Assembly: GCA_965207165.1 (NCBI GenBank)
Contig: OZ242265.1
Span: 558,001 to 622,000, forward strand
Length of the DNA: 64,000 nucleotides
Direction of reading: 5' to 3'
Source of the DNA: JAAXHV01 sp965207165
Lineage (GTDB): Bacteria > Pseudomonadota > Gammaproteobacteria > Eutrophobiales > Eutrophobiaceae
Under the pieces are notes generated by a model that saw only the letters and a program-made list of their open reading frames with translations, was not told where the DNA came from and did not search any database. Shown here piece by piece: positions 8,633 through 17,379 of the stretch (the stretch's first letter is position 1; each line of letters opens with the position of its first letter). The translations under genes and the position numbers were made by a program.

Positions 8633-10228
8633 ATGGAAAACACTGCCGGCAGTTTGAATGAACAACTGGCGACGGCATCGTCGCTGATGCAACAGGGAAA
8701 TCTGCCGGCAGCAGAAGCCGCAATTGCACAGGTCAAGACAACCCATGACTCCGTTGCTTCCGTATGGGCATTGGCAAGTGAGATATCCTTACGCCAGGGA
8801 AAGATAGGTCACGCCTGGACGGAGGTAAACCATGCGGTGAAGCTGGATATGCATAATGCCAGACGTCACGTGCAGCGGGCGCGCTGCGCCATTCTTGCAG
8901 GATTTGTTACAGCAGCGCAACAGTCTGTTGATGCTGCCAATAAATCCGGGGTGACGGAAGTCGATGACCAGTTGATGCTGGCCTCTGTCCTGGTGCGGTG
9001 TGATGACCATGAAGGCGCGCTGGCCTGGTATCAGAAAGCCGAGAAAATACAGCCGGACCGTAACGAGTTGCAACGCGGTATGGCTACGGTCTATCGCTTC
9101 CTCGGCGACGTGGATAAAGCCGGGCAGGCGTGCAACAAAGCCCTGGCGGCAGATCCCAACGATTATGAGATGCTCAATCTTCGCTCATCATTAAGCAAGC
9201 AGACAAGAGACGATAATCACGTAGATGAGTTGAAAGAGTGCCTGGAAAAAGGAGTCAGGAACTGGCGCGGCGGCGTTCAGGTGGCTTACGCACTGGCAAA
9301 AGAGTTGGAGGACCTTGAGGATTATGATGAATCGTTTAAGTTTCTCGAGAAGGGGGCATCTTTGCGGCGTAATAATCAGCGCTATGATCTTCAGGACGAT
9401 ATAACAATTTTTGCGGCGATAAAAGATGCGTTCACTAAGGAATCAGTTGAGGCTGCAAATGGAAATGGCCATGTCTCTGATGCGCCGGTTTTTGTTCTCG
9501 GTTTGCCCAGGACCGGATCCACTCTGGTTGAGCGAATAATTTCATCCCACAGTATGGTAACCAGTGCCGGAGAGTTGAATGATTTTGCCATTGAGTTAAT
9601 GAAGTTAATCGCTGCTGAAAATGAAGGTAAACAACCCTCGCGTCTGCATTTGCCCAGGGCTTCATTAACAGCCGATATGAATAGGTTGGGTCAAAATTAT
9701 GTTCGTGCCGTCAAACCGTTGACGGGTGACGCTTCCCGCTTTATCGATAAACTACCGTTGAACAGTTTATATATCGGATTGATCTACCTGGCTTTGCCCA
9801 ATGCGAAAGTAGTCCACGTCAACCGTCATCCCGTTGATGCCTGTTTTGCCATGTATAAATATCTCTTTAAGAATGCCTATCCTTTTTCCTACGACCTGGA
9901 TGAATTGGGCGAATATTATATTCAGCACCACCGCCTAATGGCACATTGGCGAATGATACTGCCGGACGGCTGGTTGTATGACATCCAGTATGAAGATATC
10001 GTCACTGATCAAAAAAAGGCGACAGAGAACCTGCTTGATTACCTCGATTTGGAATGGGAAGACTCCTGTCTTGAATTTTATCTTAACGAGCAGGCATCCA
10101 CGACAGGCAGTGCAAGCCAGGTAAGAGAGCCATTGTACAAGTCGTCGGTTGGCAAATGGAGTTACTATGAAAAGCAGTTGCTGCCACTGGTTGATAAACT
10201 GAAAATCGCCGGTATCAACATCGATTGA
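8633..10228 (+). CDS. TPR-domain sulfotransferase
   Basis: A 531-residue protein in two parts. Residues 1-250 are helical tetratricopeptide-like repeats (for example around 110-180). Residues 285-525 form a sulfotransferase domain with the 5'-phosphosulfate-binding motif VLGLPRTGSTLVERI (288-302) and the 3'-phosphate region VVHVNRHPVD. Such fusions transfer sulfate from PAPS to proteins, sugars or small molecules; the acceptor is unknown. It begins two bases after the racemase stop and its own stop overlaps the upstream in-frame start of the next gene, so it may share the racemase transcript. No signal peptide is present. Confidence 0.85.
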   Translation: MENTAGSLNEQLATASSLMQQGNLPAAEAAIAQVKTTHDSVASVWALASEISLRQGKIGHAWTEVNHAVKLDMHNARRHVQRARCAILAGFVTAAQQSVDAANKSGVTEVDDQLMLASVLVRCDDHEGALAWYQKAEKIQPDRNELQRGMATVYRFLGDVDKAGQACNKALAADPNDYEMLNLRSSLSKQTRDDNHVDELKECLEKGVRNWRGGVQVAYALAKELEDLEDYDESFKFLEKGASLRRNNQRYDLQDDITIFAAIKDAFTKESVEAANGNGHVSDAPVFVLGLPRTGSTLVERIISSHSMVTSAGELNDFAIELMKLIAAENEGKQPSRLHLPRASLTADMNRLGQNYVRAVKPLTGDASRFIDKLPLNSLYIGLIYLALPNAKVVHVNRHPVDACFAMYKYLFKNAYPFSYDLDELGEYYIQHHRLMAHWRMILPDGWLYDIQYEDIVTDQKKATENLLDYLDLEWEDSCLEFYLNEQASTTGSASQVREPLYKSSVGKWSYYEKQLLPLVDKLKIAGINID

Positions 10229-10254
10229 TCAAACGCTTAACAGGGAGAACGTCT

Positions 10255-11244
10255 ATGCTTTACCGGATTCCAAAATGCCTCCTGTTTGTTACATCTATGG
10301 GTCTTTTTGGTCTTTATACCTGCCCTGCAATCTCAGGACCGGTCCGCGACATGGATATGACCTGGGTAGAAAAGTATGTCACATACGCTCAGGACCATCA
10401 CGGACAGTTGAAAGCTACCGATTTTCATTTCCTGGCGGAGGTCATTTATGCGAAAAGATCAACGATCAGTAATGTAGACTCTTTGCTGTACGTTAACGGG
10501 AGCGATACGCCTCTGGCAAGCTACAGTCAAAAAGATCCGTACGCATTCACAAACGGCTTGTTCTACACAAGAAAATCAAAGTCCTATGATGATCTAACGT
10601 CGCTTGAGGCTGCACATCCTGCCTCCACCCAGTATGTATGGGAAATACATGGGCCCGGGGGGAATATTCAACTCGATCCGATACGGATTGGCGGACCGGA
10701 ATTACGCACCCAAATCCCGGGCACAAGTCCGATTTATCTGTCCCAGTCCGGTGAGCCGGTGACCGGCTTTAATAAAATAGATCCTGATATGTCACTGGGA
10801 ATCAGTTGGGACCCGTTTACCATCGGCGCCCCCCTGGAAGGAACCAACTGGGATGACCTGGTATTTGTGCTGGTCAGTGACTGTCATGGCAAGGTCATAT
10901 ATACCAGTGGCGCACCGGAGGATGAGGACGGGTTTGCCGACTTCAGTGCAACTTCAACGGAAATGCCTCCAGAGTTACTGGAACCAGGTATGGACTACGT
11001 AGTGTTCATCTCCCAGGTCAATTATGTGGATGCCAATGTCAGTCATGGCATTGAACAATTGGCGGCGAATTCATTCGCGGTGGAACTGGAGGTCAGGACT
11101 GCAGGCCAAATAGACCCGGCCCGAACCTGTCCGGAACCGGCATACAAGGCCGCTTACCTGTGGTCCGGGAGAACACCTGCCGGGACCGGGATGGTCCCGT
11201 GGCCGGCCTTTCTGGACCCGTCGAATACAACACCAGAGGATTGA
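10255..11244 (+). CDS. secreted protein of unknown function
   Basis: A 329-residue protein from ATG 10255, which I prefer over the in-frame ATG at 10225. It is preceded by AGGGAG (10242-10247) and gives a clean signal peptide (MLYRIPKCLLFVTSMGLFGL, cleavage near CPAISG). The mature part is beta-rich with many Tyr, Pro and Gly residues and no motif I recognise. A segment VFVLVSDCHGKVIYTSG and a C-terminal TCPEP suggest one possible disulfide. It lies between a sulfotransferase and a putative 2OG oxygenase, so it might be their extracellular product or substrate, but nothing in the sequence proves this. Confidence 0.7.
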   Translation: MLYRIPKCLLFVTSMGLFGLYTCPAISGPVRDMDMTWVEKYVTYAQDHHGQLKATDFHFLAEVIYAKRSTISNVDSLLYVNGSDTPLASYSQKDPYAFTNGLFYTRKSKSYDDLTSLEAAHPASTQYVWEIHGPGGNIQLDPIRIGGPELRTQIPGTSPIYLSQSGEPVTGFNKIDPDMSLGISWDPFTIGAPLEGTNWDDLVFVLVSDCHGKVIYTSGAPEDEDGFADFSATSTEMPPELLEPGMDYVVFISQVNYVDANVSHGIEQLAANSFAVELEVRTAGQIDPARTCPEPAYKAAYLWSGRTPAGTGMVPWPAFLDPSNTTPED

Positions 11245-11247
11245 ACT

Positions 11248-11940
11248 TTGGCTGAAGCGATAAAACATAACATTAATTGTGCTGATTTATTTCCGGTTCC
11301 CCTGGTCATTGATAATTTTGGAGAGAGCGCCAGGGAGTTAAACCGGAGATTAATGGACGATATTCATATCGAGATGGAACAGGAAGCCGCTTCTGCCTCA
11401 AGGAGTTTTGTTTCGGCGTGGCAATCGGAATCCGGACTCGAAAAGAAGTACGCTTCTTTTCTGGAACTGCAAAAACACATCGAAGCAACTGCCGCGACCT
11501 ACCTGGCTCATATCAAATTCGCTGAAACTGCTTCCGTTAAATGTGCCGGTTTATGGGCGAACTGTATGTCAGGTGGTGGGGGACATTCCATGTATCACAT
11601 TCATGGTTCCGGCGCGGTCATCGCAACAGGTGTCTATTATCCGGCATCGCTGATGAAGGATGGGGAAAACAAAGAAGAAGACCTGGATGATTTCAACCCG
11701 CAATCCATTTTCAGGGAAACCGGTGTAGGCGGGGAACTCATCATATATGATCCCAGCTATATAGTTAAAAGGCAGGTAATCAAGCCATCCGGGTCACACT
11801 ACTACGAAGCGCTTAAAGAGATATCTCCCAGGGAATCCCTGTTGATACTGTTCCCTCAATACCTGCCGCATTCCGTCGAGCCGTTGCTTGATGATCAATT
11901 CAAACGCTACAGTATTTCCTTTACCATGGAAAAAGGCTAG
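11248..11940 (+). CDS. putative 2OG-Fe(II) oxygenase (TIGR02466-like)
   Basis: A 230-residue protein starting at TTG 11248, preceded by AGAGGA (11234-11239). The core pattern is H113, H117 and H119 in GGHSMYHIHGSG, then TGVYYP, a GELIIYDPS strand, and the closing LFPQYLPHSVEP plus KRYSISF. This matches the fold order of TIGR02466-type putative 2-oxoglutarate/Fe(II) oxygenases (His cluster, distal His, Arg for 2OG). The substrate is unknown. It is three bases downstream of the secreted-protein gene, so the sulfotransferase, secreted protein and oxygenase may form one functional unit. Confidence 0.6.
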   Translation: MAEAIKHNINCADLFPVPLVIDNFGESARELNRRLMDDIHIEMEQEAASASRSFVSAWQSESGLEKKYASFLELQKHIEATAATYLAHIKFAETASVKCAGLWANCMSGGGGHSMYHIHGSGAVIATGVYYPASLMKDGENKEEDLDDFNPQSIFRETGVGGELIIYDPSYIVKRQVIKPSGSHYYEALKEISPRESLLILFPQYLPHSVEPLLDDQFKRYSISFTMEKG

Positions 11941-11989
11941 TACTCTTTCCAGGCGATACCAGGAATAACAACTGTGGTATCGTTCCCTA

Positions 11990-12421
11990 ATGCTGTTTAT
12001 TGTTGTTAATTTATTTGTAAGCGGGTTGGCCGTGGCCGTACACTACGAAGCATTGGCCTGGATTTCTTTGCGCCTGTCCGAAATTGACATGAGTCACAGG
12101 TTGCGGATTTTAATCGGCCTGGTCGGCTGTTTATTGGCCCATATCGTCGAAGTGTGTATATTCGCAGTCGCCTATCATGTGCTCATCAAATTTGAAAAAT
12201 TCGGTAATATTGAAATGTCCGGGGACATCCACGGCAATTTCAATCCAACTTTGCTGGATTGTGTTTATTTCTCTCTTATTAATTATACTTCCCTGGGGTA
12301 CGGCGATATTGTCCCGGTCGGGCCGTTACAGTTTCTTGCCGGTCTTGAAGCATTAATCGGCCTGGTATTAATTGCCTGGACGGCGTCGTTCATGTTTTTT
12401 CTGATGCAAAAAAACTGGTAG
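11990..12421 (+). CDS. two-TM ion channel (K+-channel pore family)
   Basis: A 143-residue membrane protein with N-terminal hydrophobic segments (about 1-18 and 36-60), then a pore loop with the selectivity-filter-like TSLGYGDIVP at about residues 97-106, and a final membrane helix (about 112-138). This is the Ion_trans_2 pore arrangement; the filter reads LGYGD, close to the potassium TVGYGD. There is no cytoplasmic regulatory domain. It stands alone between the 2OG oxygenase and the nuo promoter. Confidence 0.75.
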   Translation: MLFIVVNLFVSGLAVAVHYEALAWISLRLSEIDMSHRLRILIGLVGCLLAHIVEVCIFAVAYHVLIKFEKFGNIEMSGDIHGNFNPTLLDCVYFSLINYTSLGYGDIVPVGPLQFLAGLEALIGLVLIAWTASFMFFLMQKNW

Positions 12422-12542
12422 AAGCGAGTGTTCCGCAGGTATCGTCATTCCGGGATTACCATGGTGGCCGGCTAGACAAAACGTCCCGGTTTAACTGCCG
12501 GCACCGATCAGTCAATGCCTTTGATCACCTTCAAAGCCAAGC

Positions 12543-12580
12543 TTATTTTTGTGCCGTAATACTGCTATAATCTCTCCCCA
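12543..12580 (+). promoter_or_regulatory. nuo operon promoter, apparently giving a leaderless transcript
   Basis: TATAAT at 12566-12571 lies 17 bases after TTATTT (12543-12548). The nuoA ATG begins only eight bases after the -10, where transcription would be expected to start, and no purine-rich ribosome site precedes it (CTCTCCCC). If used, this promoter gives a leaderless or nearly leaderless nuoA message. Confidence 0.45.
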
Positions 12581-12936
12581 TGCTTGAGAGTTACCTGCCA
12601 ATACTGATCTTCCTGGTTGTCGGCCTCATTTTCGGGGGGGGTTTATTCGTCCTCGGGTATTTCCTTGGCCCAAATCGCCCCGACGAAGCGAAGCAGTCTC
12701 CTTACGAATGCGGGTTCGATGCCTTTGAAGACGCCAGGATGCAATTTGACGTGCGCTATTACCTCATCGCCATCCTGTTCATCATCTTTGACCTGGAAAT
12801 CGCCTTTTTCTTTCCCTGGGCGGTCGCCCTGCGCGACGTGGGTATGGTCGGTTTCTGGGCCATGATGCTGTTCCTGGCGGTCCTGGTCATCGGCTTCATC
12901 TACGAGTGGCGCAAGGGCGCCCTGGAGTGGGAGTAG
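12580..12936 (+). CDS. nuoA: NADH-quinone oxidoreductase subunit A
   Basis: A 118-residue, three-helix membrane subunit of complex I at the junction of membrane and peripheral arms. The family hallmarks PYECGFDAF (after helix 1) and FIIFDLEIAFFFPW are present. The N-terminus MLESYLPILIFLVVGLIF is the canonical start, so ATG 12580 is secure although no Shine-Dalgarno is visible. First gene of the operon, four bases before nuoB. Confidence 0.96.
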   Translation: MLESYLPILIFLVVGLIFGGGLFVLGYFLGPNRPDEAKQSPYECGFDAFEDARMQFDVRYYLIAILFIIFDLEIAFFFPWAVALRDVGMVGFWAMMLFLAVLVIGFIYEWRKGALEWE

Positions 12937-12940
12937 TAAA

Positions 12941-13426
12941 ATGAACCCTGAAGAACAGATTCACCACCAGGGCATCGTTACCACCACGGTGGACAACCTG
13001 GTGAACTGGGCGCGTACCGGTTCCCTGTGGCCGATGACATTCGGCCTTGCCTGTTGCGCGGTCGAGATGATGCATGCGGGCGCGTCACGCTATGACCTGG
13101 ATCGATTCGGCGTGATATTCCGGCCCAGCCCCAGGCAGTCCGACGTCATGATCGTTGCGGGAACGCTGGTTAACAAGATGGCGCCGGCGTTGCGCCGGGT
13201 TTATGACCAGATGCCTGATCCCAAGTGGGTCATTTCCATGGGGTCCTGTGCCAACGGCGGCGGCTATTACCATTATTCCTATTCCGTTGTACGCGGCTGC
13301 GACAGAATTGTCCCGGTGGATATCTACGTGCCGGGTTGTCCTCCCACGGCAGAAGCCCTGCTGTTCGGCGTGTTGCAATTGCAGAAAAAGATCAAGCGTA
13401 CCAGCACCAACACGATCAGAAGATAG
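12941..13426 (+). CDS. nuoB: NADH-quinone oxidoreductase subunit B (N2 cluster)
   Basis: A 161-residue peripheral-arm subunit that binds cluster N2, the last iron-sulfur centre before quinone. Ligands are visible as the tandem Cys38-Cys39 (GLACCAVEMM), Cys103 (GSCANGGG) and Cys133 (VPGCPPTAEAL). GGGAG of the upstream coding end serves as the ribosome site. Length is normal. Confidence 0.97.
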   Translation: MNPEEQIHHQGIVTTTVDNLVNWARTGSLWPMTFGLACCAVEMMHAGASRYDLDRFGVIFRPSPRQSDVMIVAGTLVNKMAPALRRVYDQMPDPKWVISMGSCANGGGYYHYSYSVVRGCDRIVPVDIYVPGCPPTAEALLFGVLQLQKKIKRTSTNTIRR

Positions 13427-13444
13427 GAAAAGCTTTACTTCCCA

Positions 13445-14119
13445 ATGGATACGCTTCTCACCGACCTGCGCGAGCGTCTGGGCGCCAGAATTCTTGATGA
13501 CAAGTACGAAACCGGCCAGTTGACCATAGAAGTCCGCTCGGCCGACATTACGCAAGTCTGCCAGGTCCTCAGGGATGATGATGCCCTCGCTTTCAACCAG
13601 TTGACCGACCTGTGCGGGGTCGATTACCTGTCCTACGGCAAGGCGGACTGGGAAACGCAGGATACCACCCGCACCGGCTTCAGCCGCGGCGTCAGCCAGG
13701 GTGTCTATATCGACACCCAGGACATCGAAAATCGCTTCGCGGTGGTCTATCACCTGCTGTCACTGCAGCATAACCGGCGCCTGAGAGTGCGCAGTTTTAT
13801 CTCCGGCCAGCCGGCAAAAATTGCTTCGGTCACCCCGATCTGGGCCGGCGCCAACTGGTTTGAACGGGAAGCCTTTGACCTGTTCGGCATCCTGTTCGAA
13901 GAACATCCCGACCTGCGGCGCATACTGACGGACTACGGTTTCAGGGGGCACCCGTTCCGCAAGGATTTTCCATTGGAGGGCAACGTGGAAGTCCGTTACG
14001 ACCCGGAGCAGGGCCGGGTGGTTTACCAGCCTGTGACGATCAAAAACCGCGTGCTGGTACCGAAAACAATCAGGCATGACAACCGCTACGCCAAACCGGG
14101 AGAAAACCATGGCGATTGA
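13445..14119 (+). CDS. nuoC: NADH-quinone oxidoreductase subunit C
   Basis: A 224-residue 30-kDa subunit of the hydrophilic arm. The family signature lies at about residues 135-185, with WAGANWFEREAFDLFGI and GHPFRKDFPLEG. It is separate from nuoD, unlike the fused nuoCD of Escherichia coli. A palindromic repeat separates it from nuoD. Confidence 0.96.
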   Translation: MDTLLTDLRERLGARILDDKYETGQLTIEVRSADITQVCQVLRDDDALAFNQLTDLCGVDYLSYGKADWETQDTTRTGFSRGVSQGVYIDTQDIENRFAVVYHLLSLQHNRRLRVRSFISGQPAKIASVTPIWAGANWFEREAFDLFGILFEEHPDLRRILTDYGFRGHPFRKDFPLEGNVEVRYDPEQGRVVYQPVTIKNRVLVPKTIRHDNRYAKPGENHGD

Positions 14120-14139
14120 CCTGGTTAACAATGATATTT

Positions 14140-14182
14140 GGGGTCAGAGCAAAAACTCCCCTGGAGTTTTTGCTCTGACCCC
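14140..14182. repeat. perfect 20-bp inverted repeat between nuoC and nuoD (REP-like)
   Basis: Arms 14140-14159 (GGGGTCAGAGCAAAAACTCC) and 14163-14182 are perfect reverse complements around a three-base loop. The GGGGTCAGAGC core is typical of REP-type palindromes mobilised by REP-associated tyrosine transposases. No such transposase is in the window. The hairpin lies inside the operon without a T-run, so it is not an obvious terminator; it may affect nuoC/nuoD mRNA stability. Confidence 0.85.
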
Positions 14183-14196
14183 TGGAAGTTTTAAAA

Positions 14197-15450
14197 ATGC
14201 CTGAAATCCACAACATGACGATGAACTTCGGCCCGCAGCACCCGGCCGCTCACGGCGTGTTGCGCCTGGTCCTGGAGATGGACGGAGAGGTGATCGAACG
14301 CGCCGACCCCCATATCGGCCTGCTGCATAGGGGCACGGAAAAACTGGCGGAGAGCAAACCCTACAACCAGAGTATCGGCTACATGGACCGTCTCGATTAC
14401 GTGTCCATGATGTGCAATGAACACGCCTACGTACTGGCCATTGAAAAATTACTGGGTGTGACGCCGCCCATACGGGCCCGCTACATCCGGGTCATGTTCG
14501 ATGAGATTACCCGCGTGCTCAACCACCTCATGTGGCTGGGCGCCCATGGCCTGGATATCGGCGCCATGAGCATGTTCCTGTATTGCTTCCGGGAACGGGA
14601 AGACCTGATGGACGTCTATGAGGCGGTATCCGGCACGAGAATGCATGCGACCTATTACCGGCCCGGAGGCGTTTACCGGGACCTGCCGGCGGAAATGCCG
14701 GCCTACCAGGCGACGGGCAACCGCTCAAAAGCGGAAGTAAAGAAAATAAACAGTAATCGCCGGGGTTCCCTGCTTGATTTCATATACGATTTTACCGATC
14801 GGTTCCCCGATCGCATCGACGAGTATGAAACCCTGCTGACCGATAACCGGATCTGGAAACAGCGCACCGTGGGCATTGGCGTAGTCTCGCCCGAGCGGGC
14901 GATAGAACTGGGTTTTACCGGACCTATGCTGCGCGGTTCCGGCGTGGAATGGGACCTGCGCAGAAAACAGCCCTATGAAGTCTATGATCAAATGGACTTT
15001 GCCATCCCGGTCGGCGTCAACGGCGATTGTTACGACCGTTACCTGGTACGCGTCGAGGAGATGCGCCAGTCCAATGCGATTATCAGGCAGTGCGTGGACT
15101 GGCTGCGCAATAATCCGGGCCCGGTGATCGTGGATGATCACAAACTGGTTCCCCCGAGAAGGGAGACGATGAAAGATGACATGGAGTCGCTGATCCACCA
15201 CTTCAAGCTGTTTACCGAGGGTTACTGCGTGCCGCCGGGGGAGGTGTATGCATGCGTAGAACACCCCAAGGGCGAGTTCGGGATCTACCTGGTCTCGGAC
15301 GGCGCCAATAAACCCTACCGCCTGAAAGTGCGCGCCCCCGGGTTTGTCCATCTCTCGTCCCTGAACGAGATGGTCCAGGGACACATGCTGGCTGACGTGG
15401 TTGCGGTTCTCGGGACCCAGGATATTGTTTTCGGCGAGGTCGACAGGTAA
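14197..15450 (+). CDS. nuoD: NADH-quinone oxidoreductase subunit D
   Basis: A 417-residue 49-kDa subunit that, with NuoB, forms the quinone-binding pocket; it derives from the hydrogenase large subunit. Signatures include NFGPQHPAAHGVLRL at the N-terminus, HIGLLHRGTEKL, and the C-terminal end GTQDIVFGEVDR. Length is normal for the unfused form. nuoE begins two bases after its stop. Confidence 0.97.
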   Translation: MPEIHNMTMNFGPQHPAAHGVLRLVLEMDGEVIERADPHIGLLHRGTEKLAESKPYNQSIGYMDRLDYVSMMCNEHAYVLAIEKLLGVTPPIRARYIRVMFDEITRVLNHLMWLGAHGLDIGAMSMFLYCFREREDLMDVYEAVSGTRMHATYYRPGGVYRDLPAEMPAYQATGNRSKAEVKKINSNRRGSLLDFIYDFTDRFPDRIDEYETLLTDNRIWKQRTVGIGVVSPERAIELGFTGPMLRGSGVEWDLRRKQPYEVYDQMDFAIPVGVNGDCYDRYLVRVEEMRQSNAIIRQCVDWLRNNPGPVIVDDHKLVPPRRETMKDDMESLIHHFKLFTEGYCVPPGEVYACVEHPKGEFGIYLVSDGANKPYRLKVRAPGFVHLSSLNEMVQGHMLADVVAVLGTQDIVFGEVDR

Positions 15451-15452
15451 CA

Positions 15453-15938
15453 ATGCGCAACAGGTTATCCAGCCACGTACGGGCGGAAATTGATCGCTGG
15501 ACCGCAATTTTCCCGGCGGACCGGAAGCAGTCGGCCGTGCTGGCGGCGCTACGCGAGGCACAGCATGAAAACAAGGGTTACCTGACCAGGGAGTTGATGG
15601 ACGCAGTGGCAGACTACCTGGACATGCCGCGCATCGCGGTATATGAAGTAGGCAGTTTTTATTCCATGCTGGAAACCGAACCCTGTGGCCGCCACAGCGT
15701 GTCGGTATGCACCAATATTTCCTGCATGCTACGCGGCGCGGACGATATCGTCGCCCATATCGAAAGGAAACTGGGTATAAAAACCGGCGAGTCAACCAGC
15801 GATAACCGCATTTACCTGAAACAGGAAGAGGAATGCCTGGCGGCCTGCTGTGACGCGCCCATGATGATGGTCGACCATAAATACCATGTGAACCTGACGC
15901 CTGAACTGGTGGACGAAGTACTGGACGGGCTGGATTGA
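15453..15938 (+). CDS. nuoE: NADH-quinone oxidoreductase subunit E
   Basis: A 161-residue thioredoxin-like ferredoxin carrying the [2Fe-2S] centre N1a of the NADH-oxidising module. The four ligands are Cys86 and Cys91 (SVCTNISCML) and Cys128 and Cys132 (EEECLAACCDAP). Its stop codon overlaps the nuoF ATG by one base. Confidence 0.96.
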   Translation: MRNRLSSHVRAEIDRWTAIFPADRKQSAVLAALREAQHENKGYLTRELMDAVADYLDMPRIAVYEVGSFYSMLETEPCGRHSVSVCTNISCMLRGADDIVAHIERKLGIKTGESTSDNRIYLKQEEECLAACCDAPMMMVDHKYHVNLTPELVDEVLDGLD

Positions 15939-17227
15939 TGAACCGGGAAGCCATCAATTCGGTCTGTTATGCCACGCTCAGGTATGAGCAACCCTGGACC
16001 CTGGAAAACTACCACCGGGTTGAAGGCTACCAGGCCTGGAAAAAGATTCTTGACGAAAAAATCCCGCCCCGGGATGTAACCGGGCAAATCAAGGGCTCGG
16101 GTCTGCGCGGGCGCGGCGGTGCCGGCTTCCCCACGGGTCTGAAATGGAGTTTCATGAACCCCGACGCACCGAACCCGAAATACGTGGTCTGCAACTCCGA
16201 TGAAAGTGAACCGGGCACCTGCAAGGACCGGGATATCCTCCGCTTTAATCCCCATTCCCTGGTTGAAGGCATGGCCATCGCCTGTTACGCCATGGGCGCT
16301 TCCGTGGGCTACAACTATATCCGTGGCGAGTTCATGGACGAACCGTACCGGCGCTTCGAGGATGCCCTGAAGGAGGCCTACGACGCAGGTTACCTGGGCA
16401 AGGATATCCATGGCTCGGGAATTGACATCGATATCTATTCGGTGCTGGGCGCCGGCGCTTATATTTGTGGAGAGGAAATGGCATTGCTGGAATCCCTTGA
16501 AGGCAAGCCTGGCAAACCCAGGTTCAAGCCGCCGTTTCCCGCGCAGTACGGTTTATACGGCAAGCCCACGACGGTCAACAATACGGAGAGTTTCTGCTCT
16601 GCGCCGACAATCATACGCAGGGGAGCGCAGTGGTTCGCCGACGTGGGCGTGGAGAACAGCGGCGGCACCAAGTGCTTTTCTGTGAGCGGCCACGTGGAAA
16701 AACCGGGTAATTTCGAGGTGCCGCTGGGCATGCCGTTCCGCGAGCTGCTGGAAATGGCCGGCGGTGTATGGCAGGGGCGGCAACTGAAGGCGGTTATCCC
16801 GGGTGGTTCCTCGGTACCCGTCGTGCCGGGCGAGATCATGCTGGAAACCAACATGGATTATGATGCCCTGCGCGGCGCGGGGTCATCCATCGGTTCCGGC
16901 GCGGTGGTCGTGATGGACGAGACCACCTGTATGGTCAGCATGCTGCGGCGTATATCACGCTTTTATTTTGCCGAATCCTGCGGCCAGTGCACCCCGTGCC
17001 GCGAGGGGACCGGCTGGTTATACCGCATGCTGACGCGCATCATTGACGGCCAGGGGCGCATGGAAGACCTGGACAAACTGGTTGACGTGGCCAACAAGAT
17101 AGAAGGCCGGACCATCTGCGCCCTCGGCGATGCCGCGGCCTGGCCGGTGCAGAGTTTCATGAAACACTACCGGCATGAGTTTGAGTACATGATCAATAAT
17201 GATGGCCGTAGCTTGGTAAATGTTTGA
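15938..17227 (+). CDS. nuoF: NADH-quinone oxidoreductase subunit F (FMN/NADH site)
   Basis: A 429-residue subunit binding NADH, FMN and cluster N3. Visible are the nucleotide-binding loop GRGGAGFPTGLKW, the FMN region ESEPGTCKDRD, and the cluster ligands in ESCGQCTPCREGTGW plus a later cysteine in GRTICALGDAAAWP. I start at ATG 15938, not the in-frame TTG three bases earlier. A 152-base gap with an inverted-repeat element separates it from nuoG. Confidence 0.96.
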   Translation: MNREAINSVCYATLRYEQPWTLENYHRVEGYQAWKKILDEKIPPRDVTGQIKGSGLRGRGGAGFPTGLKWSFMNPDAPNPKYVVCNSDESEPGTCKDRDILRFNPHSLVEGMAIACYAMGASVGYNYIRGEFMDEPYRRFEDALKEAYDAGYLGKDIHGSGIDIDIYSVLGAGAYICGEEMALLESLEGKPGKPRFKPPFPAQYGLYGKPTTVNNTESFCSAPTIIRRGAQWFADVGVENSGGTKCFSVSGHVEKPGNFEVPLGMPFRELLEMAGGVWQGRQLKAVIPGGSSVPVVPGEIMLETNMDYDALRGAGSSIGSGAVVVMDETTCMVSMLRRISRFYFAESCGQCTPCREGTGWLYRMLTRIIDGQGRMEDLDKLVDVANKIEGRTICALGDAAAWPVQSFMKHYRHEFEYMINNDGRSLVNV

Positions 17228-17252
17228 GTCTATTGAATCCGTAGAGACATTG

Positions 17253-17356
17253 CAGGTTGGCATGGCATGTTCAAGACACGCTGTGAATACATCCCTGTAC
17301 GCTCATCGCCAGCCATCCCTGGCTGTCGACGGTCTTGAACATGCCATGCCAACCTG
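17253..17356. repeat. 104-bp inverted-repeat element between nuoF and nuoG
   Basis: Arms 17253-17277 and 17332-17356 are perfect 25-base reverse complements (left arm begins CAGGTTGGCATGGCATG). Inside is a second small hairpin, CAGCCA-TCCC-TGGCTG (17310-17325). The size, nested structure and lack of coding capacity fit a non-autonomous palindromic element (MITE/REP-like). It lies within the nuo operon just before the nuoG start and would fold strongly in the mRNA. Confidence 0.85.
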
Positions 17357-17379
17357 TCCAGCGTACTATTGCAATTTAT

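Noticed and set aside
14725..15957. 410-codon open frame antisense to nuoD/nuoE, and similar long antisense frames at 18160-19035 and 17566-18063
   Set aside because: They lie fully opposite strongly conserved complex I genes, have no family resemblance and arise from GC-rich codon bias.
17335..17379. Earlier in-frame start for nuoG
   Set aside because: The extra 15 residues are encoded by the right arm of the palindromic element and do not resemble NuoG; ATG 17380 gives the normal N-terminus.
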